A stretch of DNA of 14,147 bases. Source: DASXUC01 sp036004445. Its GTDB lineage: Bacteria > Sysuimicrobiota > Sysuimicrobiia > Sysuimicrobiales > Kaftiobacteriaceae. Both the position numbers and the translations under genes were made by a program. Shown piece by piece: positions 1-8,640 of the stretch. The DNA is taken from assembly GCA_036004445.1 (NCBI GenBank), contig DASYRL010000142.1, forward strand, positions 1 to 14,147, written 5' to 3'. Each line of letters begins with the position of its first letter. The stretch's first letter is position 1. The notes below the pieces were generated by a model. It did no database searches. It was given only the letters and a program-made list of their open reading frames with translations, and had not been told where the DNA came from.

Positions 1-360
1 GCTCTCCGTGCCGCCGGCGACGGCGACGTCCGCGAACCCGCTGATGATGTGCTCGCTGGCGGTCGCGATGGCCTGGAGCCCGGACGAGCAGAACCGGTTC
101 ACGGTCTGTCCCGGCACGCTCTGCGGCAGGCCCGCGCGCAGCGCCGCGATGCGCGCGACGTTGAGGCCCTGCTCCGCTTCGGGCAGGGCGCACCCCATCA
201 CGACGTCGTCGACGTCCGCGGGCCCGAGCCCGTTCACCCGCGCGACGGCTTCTTTGATCACGGCCGCGGCCAGCTCATCCGGCCGCGTGTCCTTCAAGGT
301 GCCGCGCGGCGCCTTGCCGACCGCGGTGCGAACTGCGCTGACGATAACTGCTTCTCTCAC
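1..360 (-). CDS. fadA: Acetyl-CoA acyltransferase (thiolase), N-terminal 120 residues, cut by the window edge
   Basis: Thiolases cleave 3-ketoacyl-CoA with CoA to give acetyl-CoA and a shortened acyl-CoA, the last step of beta-oxidation. The visible protein starts MREAVIVSAVRTAVGK, the usual thiolase opening. It carries the nucleophile motif NRFCSSG with catalytic Cys91, followed by AVAGGTES, where the window ends. The C-terminal His and Cys motifs lie outside. The start is a GTG at 358-360, chosen because a GAGGAGA ribosome site (365-371) sits four bases upstream and the family N-terminus begins exactly there. The gene follows fadN on the same strand after 102 bases, matching the fadN-fadA order of Bacillus; a fadE acyl-CoA dehydrogenase could follow outside the window. 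The family call is firm. The choice of FadA over a biosynthetic acetoacetyl-CoA thiolase rests on the fadN neighbour. Confidence 0.93.
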   Translation of the reverse strand, partial: MREAVIVSAVRTAVGKAPRGTLKDTRPDELAAAVIKEAVARVNGLGPADVDDVVMGCALPEAEQGLNVARIAALRAGLPQSVPGQTVNRFCSSGLQAIATASEHIISGFADVAVAGGTES

Positions 361-364
361 GGCA

Positions 365-371
365 TCTCCTC
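365..371 (-). promoter_or_regulatory. Ribosome binding site fixing the GTG start of fadA
   Basis: On the minus strand GAGGAGA precedes the GTG by four bases (TGCC). No ATG that would extend the thiolase frame has a comparable site, so this decides the non-ATG start. Confidence 0.7.
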
Positions 372-381
372 TGTGTCTAGA

Positions 382-403
382 GCGGGAACGGCGAACAGGG
401 AAC
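382..403. repeat. GGGAAC-family repeat upstream of fadA, partner arm of a hairpin
   Basis: The plus strand reads GCGGGAAC, GGC, then GAACAGGGAAC. This is a degenerate copy of the CGGGAACAGGGAAC family, facing the two copies at 432-459. GAACAGGGAAC (393-403) is a perfect 11-base reverse complement of 432-442 and also of 446-456. A hairpin with a loop of about 28 bases could form in the fadN-fadA transcript. There is no U-tract, so it is not a standard intrinsic terminator. Confidence 0.75.
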
Positions 404-431
404 GAACTACGGCATGTGCTCCTCGTTGTCT

Positions 432-459
432 GTTCCCTGTTCCCGGTTCCCTGTTCCCG
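432..459 (-). repeat. Two tandem 14-mers (CGGGAACAGGGAAC) just after the fadN stop
   Basis: The plus strand shows GTTCCCTGTTCCCG twice without spacing (432-445, 446-459). Read in the direction of fadN this is CGGGAACAGGGAAC twice, beginning three bases after the TAA (463-465). The same 14-mer follows the prkA, spoVR and SDR stops at almost the same distance. Confidence 0.9.
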
Positions 460-462
460 CAG

Positions 463-2790
<2,328 letters not shown>

Positions 2791-2792
2791 GG

Positions 2793-5138
2793 TCAGGGCG
2801 GCGACAGGACCAGCCGGCCGTCGGCGGCGGCGTCGATCCGCTCGCGCGAGAAGAGCATCGGATGGTACTGTCCGCCGGCCCACATCGGCACGAAGTCGCG
2901 GTAGTGCCGGTGGAACGGCAGGCCGCTCTGGCCGGTCGTGTGGATGGACACCGAGCGGTTCCAGTCGCCGGGATCGAGGATCTGCCGGTACGATGCGACG
3001 ACCGTCTGCCGGTAGGTCTTGCGGTCGAATCCGCCGTTGTTGACCGTGAAGATATCACCGCCGGTCGCCGGCGCCGTGGCGTTGAAGATCCACGCCAGCG
3101 CGGGAATCCGGCCGATCGGATGCACGAACTCCATCACATGCAGCCGCCCCCACGTCCACCGGCTGCGGTCCGTGCCCAATTTCGCGGTGAGCACGTCGAT
3201 GGCGTCGTTGAGGGCGTTCGTGACGACCGCGTCGCGGCCGTCCGGTCCCCACCAGGGCGACCGCGGATTCGCCAGCAGAGCGGTGATCACGCTCTGCCAG
3301 GCGTCCGGGCGCGCCAGGTACCGCTCGAACAGATCGGGACCGAAGACGTCTTTGAACAGCAGCGGCAGCAGCGACAGCCGGAACGTTTCGTAGATCGCCG
3401 CCGCGCGGCTGTCCGCGGTCAGCACGCCGTTCCACGCCCGCAGTTCGGCGAGCGCTCCGGCGGCGGGGTCCTCCGACACCCGCACGCCCTGCAGCGCGCG
3501 GACCAGGGCCTGTCCCGGCAGCGACGTGACGTCCATCTGCACGCGCTGGATTTGCTCGATGCTCGCCTTGGGCATCTCCGACAGCAGGGCCGTAATCCGG
3601 CGCGCGCGGTAGCCCGGATCCCAGTCGCGGGAGATCAGGTAGGGGAAACTGTCCGGGACGATCTGGTTGTTCGCGGTGACGATGAACCCGCGGGCGGGAT
3701 TGAACGCCGAGGGCAGCGCCTCAAATGGAACCTCGCCGACCCACTCGTATTCGCCGGTCCACCCCGGCACGGGTAGCAGTCCGTCGCCCTTGGCGCGGAT
3801 CGGGATGCGGCCGGGCAGTTGATAGCCGATGTTCCCTCTGCGGTCGGCGAAGACGAAGTTCTGTGCGGGAACCGTCCACAGCGCCAGCGCCTGGCGGAAC
3901 TCGTCCCAGTTCTTCGCCAGCCCCATGCGCCACACGCTCTCCACCAGCGTCCCCGGTTCCAGCGCCGTCCAGCGCAGGGCGAGAAAGGCGCCGAGGCCCT
4001 CGACCACGCCGTTGATGATCGGACCGTGGCGGGTGACGCGGACGGTCTCGATGACCGGGTCGGCTCCCTTGATGGCGATCTTCTCCCGGATCACCTGGGC
4101 CTGCAGCCACTGACCCTTATACAGGTAGCGGGTGGGATCGTTGGGATCGAAGCGTTCAAGGTAGAGATCCTGCACGTCGGGCCCGGCATTGGTGACGCCC
4201 CAGGCGATGCTGTCGTTATGGCCGATGATGATGCCCGCCGTCCCGGGGAAGGTGCTCCCGATCGCGTTGTAGCCTCCGCCGGAGAGATGCATCTCATACC
4301 ACACCGACGGCATGGCGGCTTCAAGATGCGGGTCGTTGGCCAGCAGCGGCGTGCCGGTGGCCGTGCGCGCGCCCGCGATCACCCAGTTGTTGCTGCCCAG
4401 CCCCGGAGGACGCTGCGCCAGATCGAGCAGCCGCAGCACGGCGGCGGGATTCCACGACCGGTAGTCCGCTTCCACTGGGACGATCACCGGAGCATCCGCT
4501 GGATACGAGGGCAGGAGTACCTGGATGCCTTCGGGTCCGAACCGGCTGAGCAGGTGCGCGCGGAGAATTTCCTCTCCCCAGTTTCCGCTGAGAATCCACC
4601 CCATCAGCTTGGCGAACGCGAGCGAGTCCGTGGGCGTCCACGGCTCGGGGATGAAGCCGAGGATCGTGAACTCAACCGGCAGCCGGCCGCGATGGCTCTC
4701 GAGGAACGCGTTGACACCCGCGGCGTAACTCTCCAGTAGCGCCTTCGCATCCGGAGAGAGGCGCGGTAATTCGGCCTCGGCGGCGCGCCGGAGGCCGACG
4801 GTCCGCAGGAAGCGGTCGGTCTCCAGCGTGGAGCGGCCCGAGATCTCCGACAGGCGGCCCGAGGCCGCCCGGCGGTTGAGCTCCATCTGCCACAGGCGGT
4901 CCTGCGCGTGCACGTAGCCCTGCGCGAAGATCAAGTCGTGTGTATTGCGGGCGAAGACGTGCGGAATGCCCCAGCGGTCGCGCACCACCTCGACCTCCGA
5001 GCGCAGGCCGGCGACGGTGAGCCGTCCACTGATGGTGGGGAACGCGCGGCGGAACAGATACGTGCCGCCACCGGCGGCCGCCACCACGACGATCGCGATG
5101 ACGATCAGCAGCGCTCGCAGGAAGCGTCTCGTGGGCAT
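2793..5138 (-). CDS. Penicillin acylase family (S45) Ntn hydrolase, membrane-anchored
   Basis: Members of this family cleave amide bonds in beta-lactams, N-acyl homoserine lactones and related N-acyl compounds after autocatalytic cleavage into alpha and beta chains. From the ATG at 5138 the protein has 781 residues. A basic start (MPTRRFLR) is followed by one hydrophobic segment (about residues 8-26), so the enzyme is probably exported and either anchored or cleaved. RDRWGIPHVF (about 53-62) is the family's N-terminal motif. The beta chain should begin at Ser249 in LGSNNWVIAG. The WGVTN motif supplies the oxyanion Asn (about N317), and the C-terminus carries GQSGLPF and GQYHPM. An in-frame ATG at 5192 adds 18 residues; GAGGAG touches that codon with no spacing, so the shorter start is preferred but not proven. 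It is the first gene of the fadN-fadA operon. The substrate cannot be read from sequence: an acyl-chain amidase feeding beta-oxidation is an inference. Confidence 0.88.
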   Translation of the reverse strand: MPTRRFLRALLIVIAIVVVAAAGGGTYLFRRAFPTISGRLTVAGLRSEVEVVRDRWGIPHVFARNTHDLIFAQGYVHAQDRLWQMELNRRAASGRLSEISGRSTLETDRFLRTVGLRRAAEAELPRLSPDAKALLESYAAGVNAFLESHRGRLPVEFTILGFIPEPWTPTDSLAFAKLMGWILSGNWGEEILRAHLLSRFGPEGIQVLLPSYPADAPVIVPVEADYRSWNPAAVLRLLDLAQRPPGLGSNNWVIAGARTATGTPLLANDPHLEAAMPSVWYEMHLSGGGYNAIGSTFPGTAGIIIGHNDSIAWGVTNAGPDVQDLYLERFDPNDPTRYLYKGQWLQAQVIREKIAIKGADPVIETVRVTRHGPIINGVVEGLGAFLALRWTALEPGTLVESVWRMGLAKNWDEFRQALALWTVPAQNFVFADRRGNIGYQLPGRIPIRAKGDGLLPVPGWTGEYEWVGEVPFEALPSAFNPARGFIVTANNQIVPDSFPYLISRDWDPGYRARRITALLSEMPKASIEQIQRVQMDVTSLPGQALVRALQGVRVSEDPAAGALAELRAWNGVLTADSRAAAIYETFRLSLLPLLFKDVFGPDLFERYLARPDAWQSVITALLANPRSPWWGPDGRDAVVTNALNDAIDVLTAKLGTDRSRWTWGRLHVMEFVHPIGRIPALAWIFNATAPATGGDIFTVNNGGFDRKTYRQTVVASYRQILDPGDWNRSVSIHTTGQSGLPFHRHYRDFVPMWAGGQYHPMLFSRERIDAAADGRLVLSPP

Positions 5139-5300
5139 CACCGTCCGTCGCAGATTGCTGGCGAGTCGAATGGTTCGCCCGCTCGCAAACATCTCCTCGC
5201 CACCGGGCGAAATTCATAAGTCGCTGCTGTGCAAAGGGTGCGAGACAGAGTTACTTTGCGCACTGCATGCCCTGGACCCGAGCGCAGCAGTGGTGCAGGG

Positions 5301-5309
5301 TGCTAGACT
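5301..5309 (+). promoter_or_regulatory. Possible extended -10 promoter element for the CDF gene
   Basis: TGCTAGACT matches an extended -10 (TGn plus TAGACT). It ends nine bases before the ATG at 5319, so a start at the usual distance would give a transcript with almost no leader. No good -35 is visible. No ribosome site precedes the ATG, which fits leaderless translation. The rest of the gap between the divergent genes shows no convincing minus-strand promoter. Confidence 0.35.
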
Positions 5310-5318
5310 CGTGCTGAT

Positions 5319-6254
5319 ATGCGCGACATCTCGCTGAGCCGCGTATTCCGGGCGCCGCAGGTGCGCGCCGCGGTCGTGTCCGTGGTGGCCGGCCTCGGGA
5401 TCCTGGTATTCAAGTTCACCGCCTACCTGCTCACCGGGTCGGTCAGTATCCTCTCCGACGCCGCGGAGTCGGTCGTCAACGTGATCGCCTCTAACGTCGC
5501 GTTGATCAGCCTCGTGGTGGCGGTCCGCCCTCCGGACCAAGATCATCCCTACGGGCATGAAAAGGCCGAATACATCAGCGGGTTTACGGAAGGGGGCCTC
5601 GTGATCCTCGCCGGACTCTACGTCGTGTACGCGGCGGTTCAGCGTCTCGTGAATCCGGTGCCGCTGCGCAACCTCGATGCCGGCCTCGTCGTCCTGGCGG
5701 TAGCGACCGCCGCCAACTACTTCACCGCGCGGTTTCTCCTCCGCGTCTCCCGCGAGGCGGAATCGATGGCCCTGGAATCCGATGCCAGGCACCTGCTGGC
5801 CGACGTGATCACGACCGTGGCGGTGTTCGTCGGGTTGGGGCTGGTGTGGTTCACGGGGGTGACGTGGCTCGATCCGCTCGTGGGCATCCTGGTGGGCCTG
5901 CATATTCTGGGGATGGGCACCGGAGTCTACCGTCGCGCGCTGGGCGGGCTGATGGATACTAGTTTGCCGCCCCCCGAGGAGGCGGCGATCAAAGGCATCC
6001 TCGACGCCCACAAAAACGACATCGTCGAATACCACGCCTTCCGGGCGCGCAAGGCCGGATCCCGGCGCTTCATCGATCTGCATCTGGTACTGCACCGGAC
6101 GATGACCGTTGGGCAATCGCACGCGCTGACCGATCATCTGGAAGAGCATATCGAGGCCGAACTGCCCCGGACCGACATTACCATCCACGTGGAGCCGTGC
6201 GGCCCGACGTGTCCCCGATGCGCCGCCATCGAAGCAGCCACTCCCTCCACTTGA
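5319..6254 (+). CDS. Cation diffusion facilitator (CDF) family metal efflux transporter
   Basis: CDF proteins are dimeric proton antiporters that move divalent metals such as Zn2+, Mn2+, Fe2+, Co2+ or Ni2+ out of the cytoplasm. The 311 residues show about six membrane segments (roughly 17-38, 43-66, 88-108, 119-142, 160-180, 183-205) followed by the cytoplasmic ferredoxin-like domain (about 215-292). TM5 carries D155, H158 and D162 (DARHLLAD), a normal CDF metal site. The TM2 motif is SDAAESVVN (46-54), not the DxxxD of FieF/YiiP or the HxxxD of many zinc exporters, so metal choice cannot be assigned. The tail has CGPTCPRC (C294, C298, C301) after a His/Glu-rich stretch, a possible extra metal site. 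It diverges from the acylase gene, and its stop overlaps the -35 of the metal operon. No operator like that at 6280-6308 is seen upstream, so shared control is not shown. Confidence 0.92.
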   Translation: MRDISLSRVFRAPQVRAAVVSVVAGLGILVFKFTAYLLTGSVSILSDAAESVVNVIASNVALISLVVAVRPPDQDHPYGHEKAEYISGFTEGGLVILAGLYVVYAAVQRLVNPVPLRNLDAGLVVLAVATAANYFTARFLLRVSREAESMALESDARHLLADVITTVAVFVGLGLVWFTGVTWLDPLVGILVGLHILGMGTGVYRRALGGLMDTSLPPPEEAAIKGILDAHKNDIVEYHAFRARKAGSRRFIDLHLVLHRTMTVGQSHALTDHLEEHIEAELPRTDITIHVEPCGPTCPRCAAIEAATPST

Positions 6255-6280
6255 CCTGACACGGATCCCGGGGCTAGAAT
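6251..6280 (+). promoter_or_regulatory. Sigma-70-type promoter of the multicopper oxidase-ZIP-mntR operon
   Basis: TTGACC at 6251-6256 and TAGAAT at 6275-6280 are separated by 18 bases. The -35 overlaps the TGA of the CDF gene. Transcription should start near 6287, inside the palindromic operator. The next gene has AGGAG at 6312-6316, six bases before its ATG. Confidence 0.7.
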
Positions 6281-6308
6281 TAGCCATCGCTAATTTAGTC
6301 ATGGCTAA
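6280..6308. promoter_or_regulatory. Tandem palindromic operator, probable MntR/DtxR-family site
   Basis: Two 14-base palindromes lie side by side with one T between them: TTAGCCATCGCTAA (6280-6293) and TTAGTCATGGCTAA (6295-6308). The first has perfect TTAGC/GCTAA arms; the second has one mismatched pair. The outer arms also pair: TTAGCCAT (6280-6287) with ATGGCTAA (6301-6308). The sites start at the last base of the -10 and cover the predicted transcription start, where a bound repressor would block polymerase. TTAG...CTAA arms resemble DtxR-family boxes, and a DtxR-family regulator is the third gene of the operon. That it binds here is an inference. Confidence 0.7.
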
Positions 6309-6322
6309 CTCAGGAGACCCTT

Positions 6323-7396
6323 ATGTCTGAACGCACTCGAAAGGGGCTATCCCGCCGGGACTTCCTCAAGGCGACCGGACTCAGCGCCGCCGGGATCGTT
6401 GGCAGCGCGGCGCTGGCGTCGGTCGCCGGCCAGCTTCCCTCCGCGGCCGCGACTGCACCGCCCACGGGGCACGACCATGCTGCGGCGATGCCGCCCGCGT
6501 CTGTGCACACGGGCAACTCCACGGTCGGCGAGGTCAATACGGTCCGGATGGGCTACGATCCGTCGACGTTTATCACCGCGTTCGACCGGGGCAAGGTCTC
6601 GCGGCTCCCCGACGGTCGCACGCTGCGGGAGTTCCAGGTGGTGGCCCACGACCGGGAGATCGAGATCGCGCCGGGCGTGTTCTTCCCGGCCTGGACGTTC
6701 AACGGCACGGTCCCCGGCCCCACGCTGCGCGCCACGGAGGGCGACTTCGTCCGCGTCAAGTTCATCAACGCCGGCAGCCATCCACACACGATGCACTTCC
6801 ACGGGTTCCACAAAGCGGAGATGGACGGAGTGCCCGGGGTGGGCCCGGGGGAGATCCAACCAGGCCGGAACGTGCTCTACGAGTTCAACGCGTCGCCGTT
6901 CGGGCTTCACCTGTACCACTGCCACTCGATGCCCCTGCGCAAGCACATCCACAAGGGCCTGTACGGGACGTTCATCGTCGATCCGAAGCAGGGCCGGGCG
7001 CCGGCGCGCGAGCTGGTCATGGTGATGAACGCGTTTGATACGAACTTCGACAACGAGAACGAAGTGTATGCGGTCAACACGGTCGCGTTCCACTACGCGA
7101 AGCATCCGATCAGGGTGCAGCGGGGCGAGCTCGTCCGGATCTACCTGGTGAACATCACCGAGTTCGACCCGATCAACTCCGTCCACATCCACGCGAATTT
7201 CTTCCACGTGTACCGGACCGGGACATCGCTGGTGACCAACGAGTTCACCGACATCATCATGCTCTGTCAGGCCGAGCGCGCCATCCTCGAGCTGCGGTTC
7301 CCGTACGCCGGGCGCTTCATGTTCCACGCGCATCAGACCGAGTTCAGCGAGCTGGGCTGGATGGGGTTCTTCGAGGTGACCGACAGTGCCGTCTAA
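6323..7396 (+). CDS. Tat-exported two-domain multicopper oxidase
   Basis: Multicopper oxidases couple one-electron oxidation of a substrate (phenols, Fe2+, Cu+, Mn2+) at a type 1 copper to O2 reduction at a trinuclear copper site. Here 357 residues begin with a twin-arginine signal (SRRDFLK at 10-16, cleavage probable near ATA-PP at 43-47), then a His-containing linker (GHDHAAAM). Domain 1 (about 70-225) has HTMHFHG (155-161) and HLYHCH (196-201), with C200, H155 and H208 as likely type 1 ligands and L213 where nitrite reductase NirK has the axial Met. Domain 2 (about 228-355) has HIHANFFH (288-295) and HAHQTE (335-340) for the trinuclear site; Ala replaces the type 1 Cys there. Type 1 copper in the first domain only is the pattern called type C. 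The length matches two-domain oxidases and NirK. Trinuclear-site His pairs in both domains favour oxidase over nitrite reductase. It overlaps the ZIP gene by 11 bases. Confidence 0.88.
   Translation: MSERTRKGLSRRDFLKATGLSAAGIVGSAALASVAGQLPSAAATAPPTGHDHAAAMPPASVHTGNSTVGEVNTVRMGYDPSTFITAFDRGKVSRLPDGRTLREFQVVAHDREIEIAPGVFFPAWTFNGTVPGPTLRATEGDFVRVKFINAGSHPHTMHFHGFHKAEMDGVPGVGPGEIQPGRNVLYEFNASPFGLHLYHCHSMPLRKHIHKGLYGTFIVDPKQGRAPARELVMVMNAFDTNFDNENEVYAVNTVAFHYAKHPIRVQRGELVRIYLVNITEFDPINSVHIHANFFHVYRTGTSLVTNEFTDIIMLCQAERAILELRFPYAGRFMFHAHQTEFSELGWMGFFEVTDSAV
7373..7379 (+). promoter_or_regulatory. Ribosome binding site for the GTG start of the ZIP gene
   Basis: GAGGTGA inside the end of the oxidase gene sits six bases before GTG at 7386. 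It supports the non-ATG start and the 11-base overlap, so the two proteins are probably made in coupled fashion. Confidence 0.6.
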
Positions 7397-8603
7397 GTCG
7401 TCGGCCGGCGATCGCGGGCCTGCCCCGAACCCGAGCAGAGCGAGCGGTTCGGGGAGGCGGTGGGTCTGGGGGCTGCTGCCGCTGATTCTGCTGGCGGTGC
7501 TGGTGGCGATCTTCTTCCGCGTGGGGCTCGTCGGCGTGTTCACGGCCGCGTTTCCGCCGGTCGAGGACCTGACGATCGACCGCGTGGCGCTCACGCCCGG
7601 CCACATGGTGGTCTACGTGACCAACGGCGGGCCGGAGCCGGTCACGGTCTCGCAGGTGCTGATCGACGATGCCTACTGGCAGTTCCGGATCGAGCCGGCG
7701 GGCACGGTCAGACGGCTGGGCAGCGCGCGCATCATGCTCGACTATCCGTGGGTGGAAGGCGAAGCCCACGTCGTGAAGATCATCACGCCGACCGGGATTA
7801 CCTTCGAGCACACGATCGACGTCGCCACGGAAACGCCGCAGGTTGACGCGCGCTACCTGGGCACCTTCACGCTGCTGGGGATCTATGTCGGGCTCGTCCC
7901 GGTCTTTCTCGGGTTGCTGTGGCTGCCGTTCCTGCGGCAGCTCAGCCGGCAGTGGATCGGCTTCTTCCTCGCGCTGACCGCCGGGCTTCTGGTGTTCCTG
8001 GGCGTCGAGGCGCTGGTGGACGGATTGGAGGTCGCCAGCGATCTGCCGCCGGCGTATCAGGGGACGGGACTGGTGCTGGTGGGCACCATCATCACCATCC
8101 TCGTGCTGGTCGCCGCCAGCCGGCTGCTCGCCCGCGGCGCCGACCCCGTACAGCAGCGCTATGCCCTGGCGGTCCTCATCGCGCTGGGCATCGGCCTGCA
8201 CAACCTCGGGGAAGGACTCGCGATCGGGGCGGCCTACAGTCTGGGCAAGATCGCGCTGGGGACATTCCTGGTCGTGGGGTTCACGATCCACAACACGACC
8301 GAGGGACTGGGCATCATCTCGCCGATCGCCCGGGAACGGCCGGCTGTGCGCACGCTGGTCTTCCTCGGTCTGCTGGCCGGCGCGCCGACGATTGCCGGCG
8401 CGTGGATCGGCGGGCTGAGCTACTCCCCGGTGCTGGCCACGCTCTTCCTCGCCGTCGGCGCGGGGGCGATCTTCCAGGTGGTGTACGAGCTGCTCAAGAT
8501 CATGGTGGCGGAGAAGGAAACGCGGGCGATGCTCTACCAGCTCGCCGGGTTTGCCGCCGGCCTCCTCATCATGTATGTCACGGGGTTGTTTGTGGCGGCA
8601 TGA
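7386..8603 (+). CDS. ZIP family divalent metal permease with an exported N-terminal beta-rich domain
   Basis: ZIP permeases bring Zn2+, Fe2+ or Mn2+ into the cytoplasm. The last 250 of 405 residues form a standard eight-helix ZIP core (about 158-182, 187-212, 226-248, 258-283, 286-311, 321-343, 346-371, 381-404). The binuclear metal-site motifs are HNLGEG (272-277, TM4) and HNTTEG (302-307, TM5). Ahead of it are a basic Pro/Ser-rich start, one extra helix (about 27-50) and a soluble domain of about 100 residues (55-157) rich in alternating hydrophobic strands, resembling an Ig-like or cupredoxin-like fold without visible Cu ligands. Because ZIP cores begin outside the membrane, an inside N-terminus plus one helix places this domain on the outer face, next to the exported oxidase. 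The GTG start has a ribosome site within the oxidase gene. Substrate metal is unproven; the MntR-like regulator downstream favours Mn2+ or Fe2+. Confidence 0.88.
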   Translation: MPSKSSAGDRGPAPNPSRASGSGRRWVWGLLPLILLAVLVAIFFRVGLVGVFTAAFPPVEDLTIDRVALTPGHMVVYVTNGGPEPVTVSQVLIDDAYWQFRIEPAGTVRRLGSARIMLDYPWVEGEAHVVKIITPTGITFEHTIDVATETPQVDARYLGTFTLLGIYVGLVPVFLGLLWLPFLRQLSRQWIGFFLALTAGLLVFLGVEALVDGLEVASDLPPAYQGTGLVLVGTIITILVLVAASRLLARGADPVQQRYALAVLIALGIGLHNLGEGLAIGAAYSLGKIALGTFLVVGFTIHNTTEGLGIISPIARERPAVRTLVFLGLLAGAPTIAGAWIGGLSYSPVLATLFLAVGAGAIFQVVYELLKIMVAEKETRAMLYQLAGFAAGLLIMYVTGLFVAA

Positions 8604-8611
8604 AGGCACTC

Positions 8612-8639
8612 GAGTCACGAGTCACGAGTCACGAGTCAC
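8612..8639 (+). repeat. Four tandem GAGTCAC heptamers filling the space before the regulator gene
   Basis: GAGTCAC occurs four times without spacing (8612, 8619, 8626, 8633), starting eight bases after the ZIP stop and ending one base before the regulator ATG. No purine-rich ribosome site is present; each unit offers only GAG, the last one five bases from the ATG. The array has no open frame that belongs to either protein. Change in unit number would alter the leader without changing either coding sequence. Confidence 0.9.
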
Positions 8640-8640
8640 G

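Noticed and set aside
432..459. Tandem GTTCCC repeats as a CRISPR array
   Set aside because: Units are 14 bases with no spacers and no cas genes nearby.
2791..2883. Longer fadN start adding 31 residues
   Set aside because: The extension is Arg-rich, lies in the acylase coding sequence and precedes a complete Rossmann start; the ATG at 2790 is preferred.
5193..5235. Minus-strand promoter for the acylase operon (TATGAA-like -10 near 5215)
   Set aside because: No -35 at a suitable distance; the match is too weak to report as a feature.
6323..7396. Copper nitrite reductase (NirK)
   Set aside because: Paired His ligands for a trinuclear site (HxH in domain 2 and HAH near the C-terminus) and the Leu at the axial position fit a two-domain oxidase better than NirK.
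7344..8618. A 424-residue minus-strand frame opposite the ZIP gene
   Set aside because: Highly charged His/Gln/Asp/Arg composition typical of the reverse of a membrane protein; no motif or start signal.
8551..8640. Longer regulator start adding 30 residues
   Set aside because: It would translate the GAGTCAC repeat in place of a family N-terminus; the DtxR-family sequence begins at 8641.
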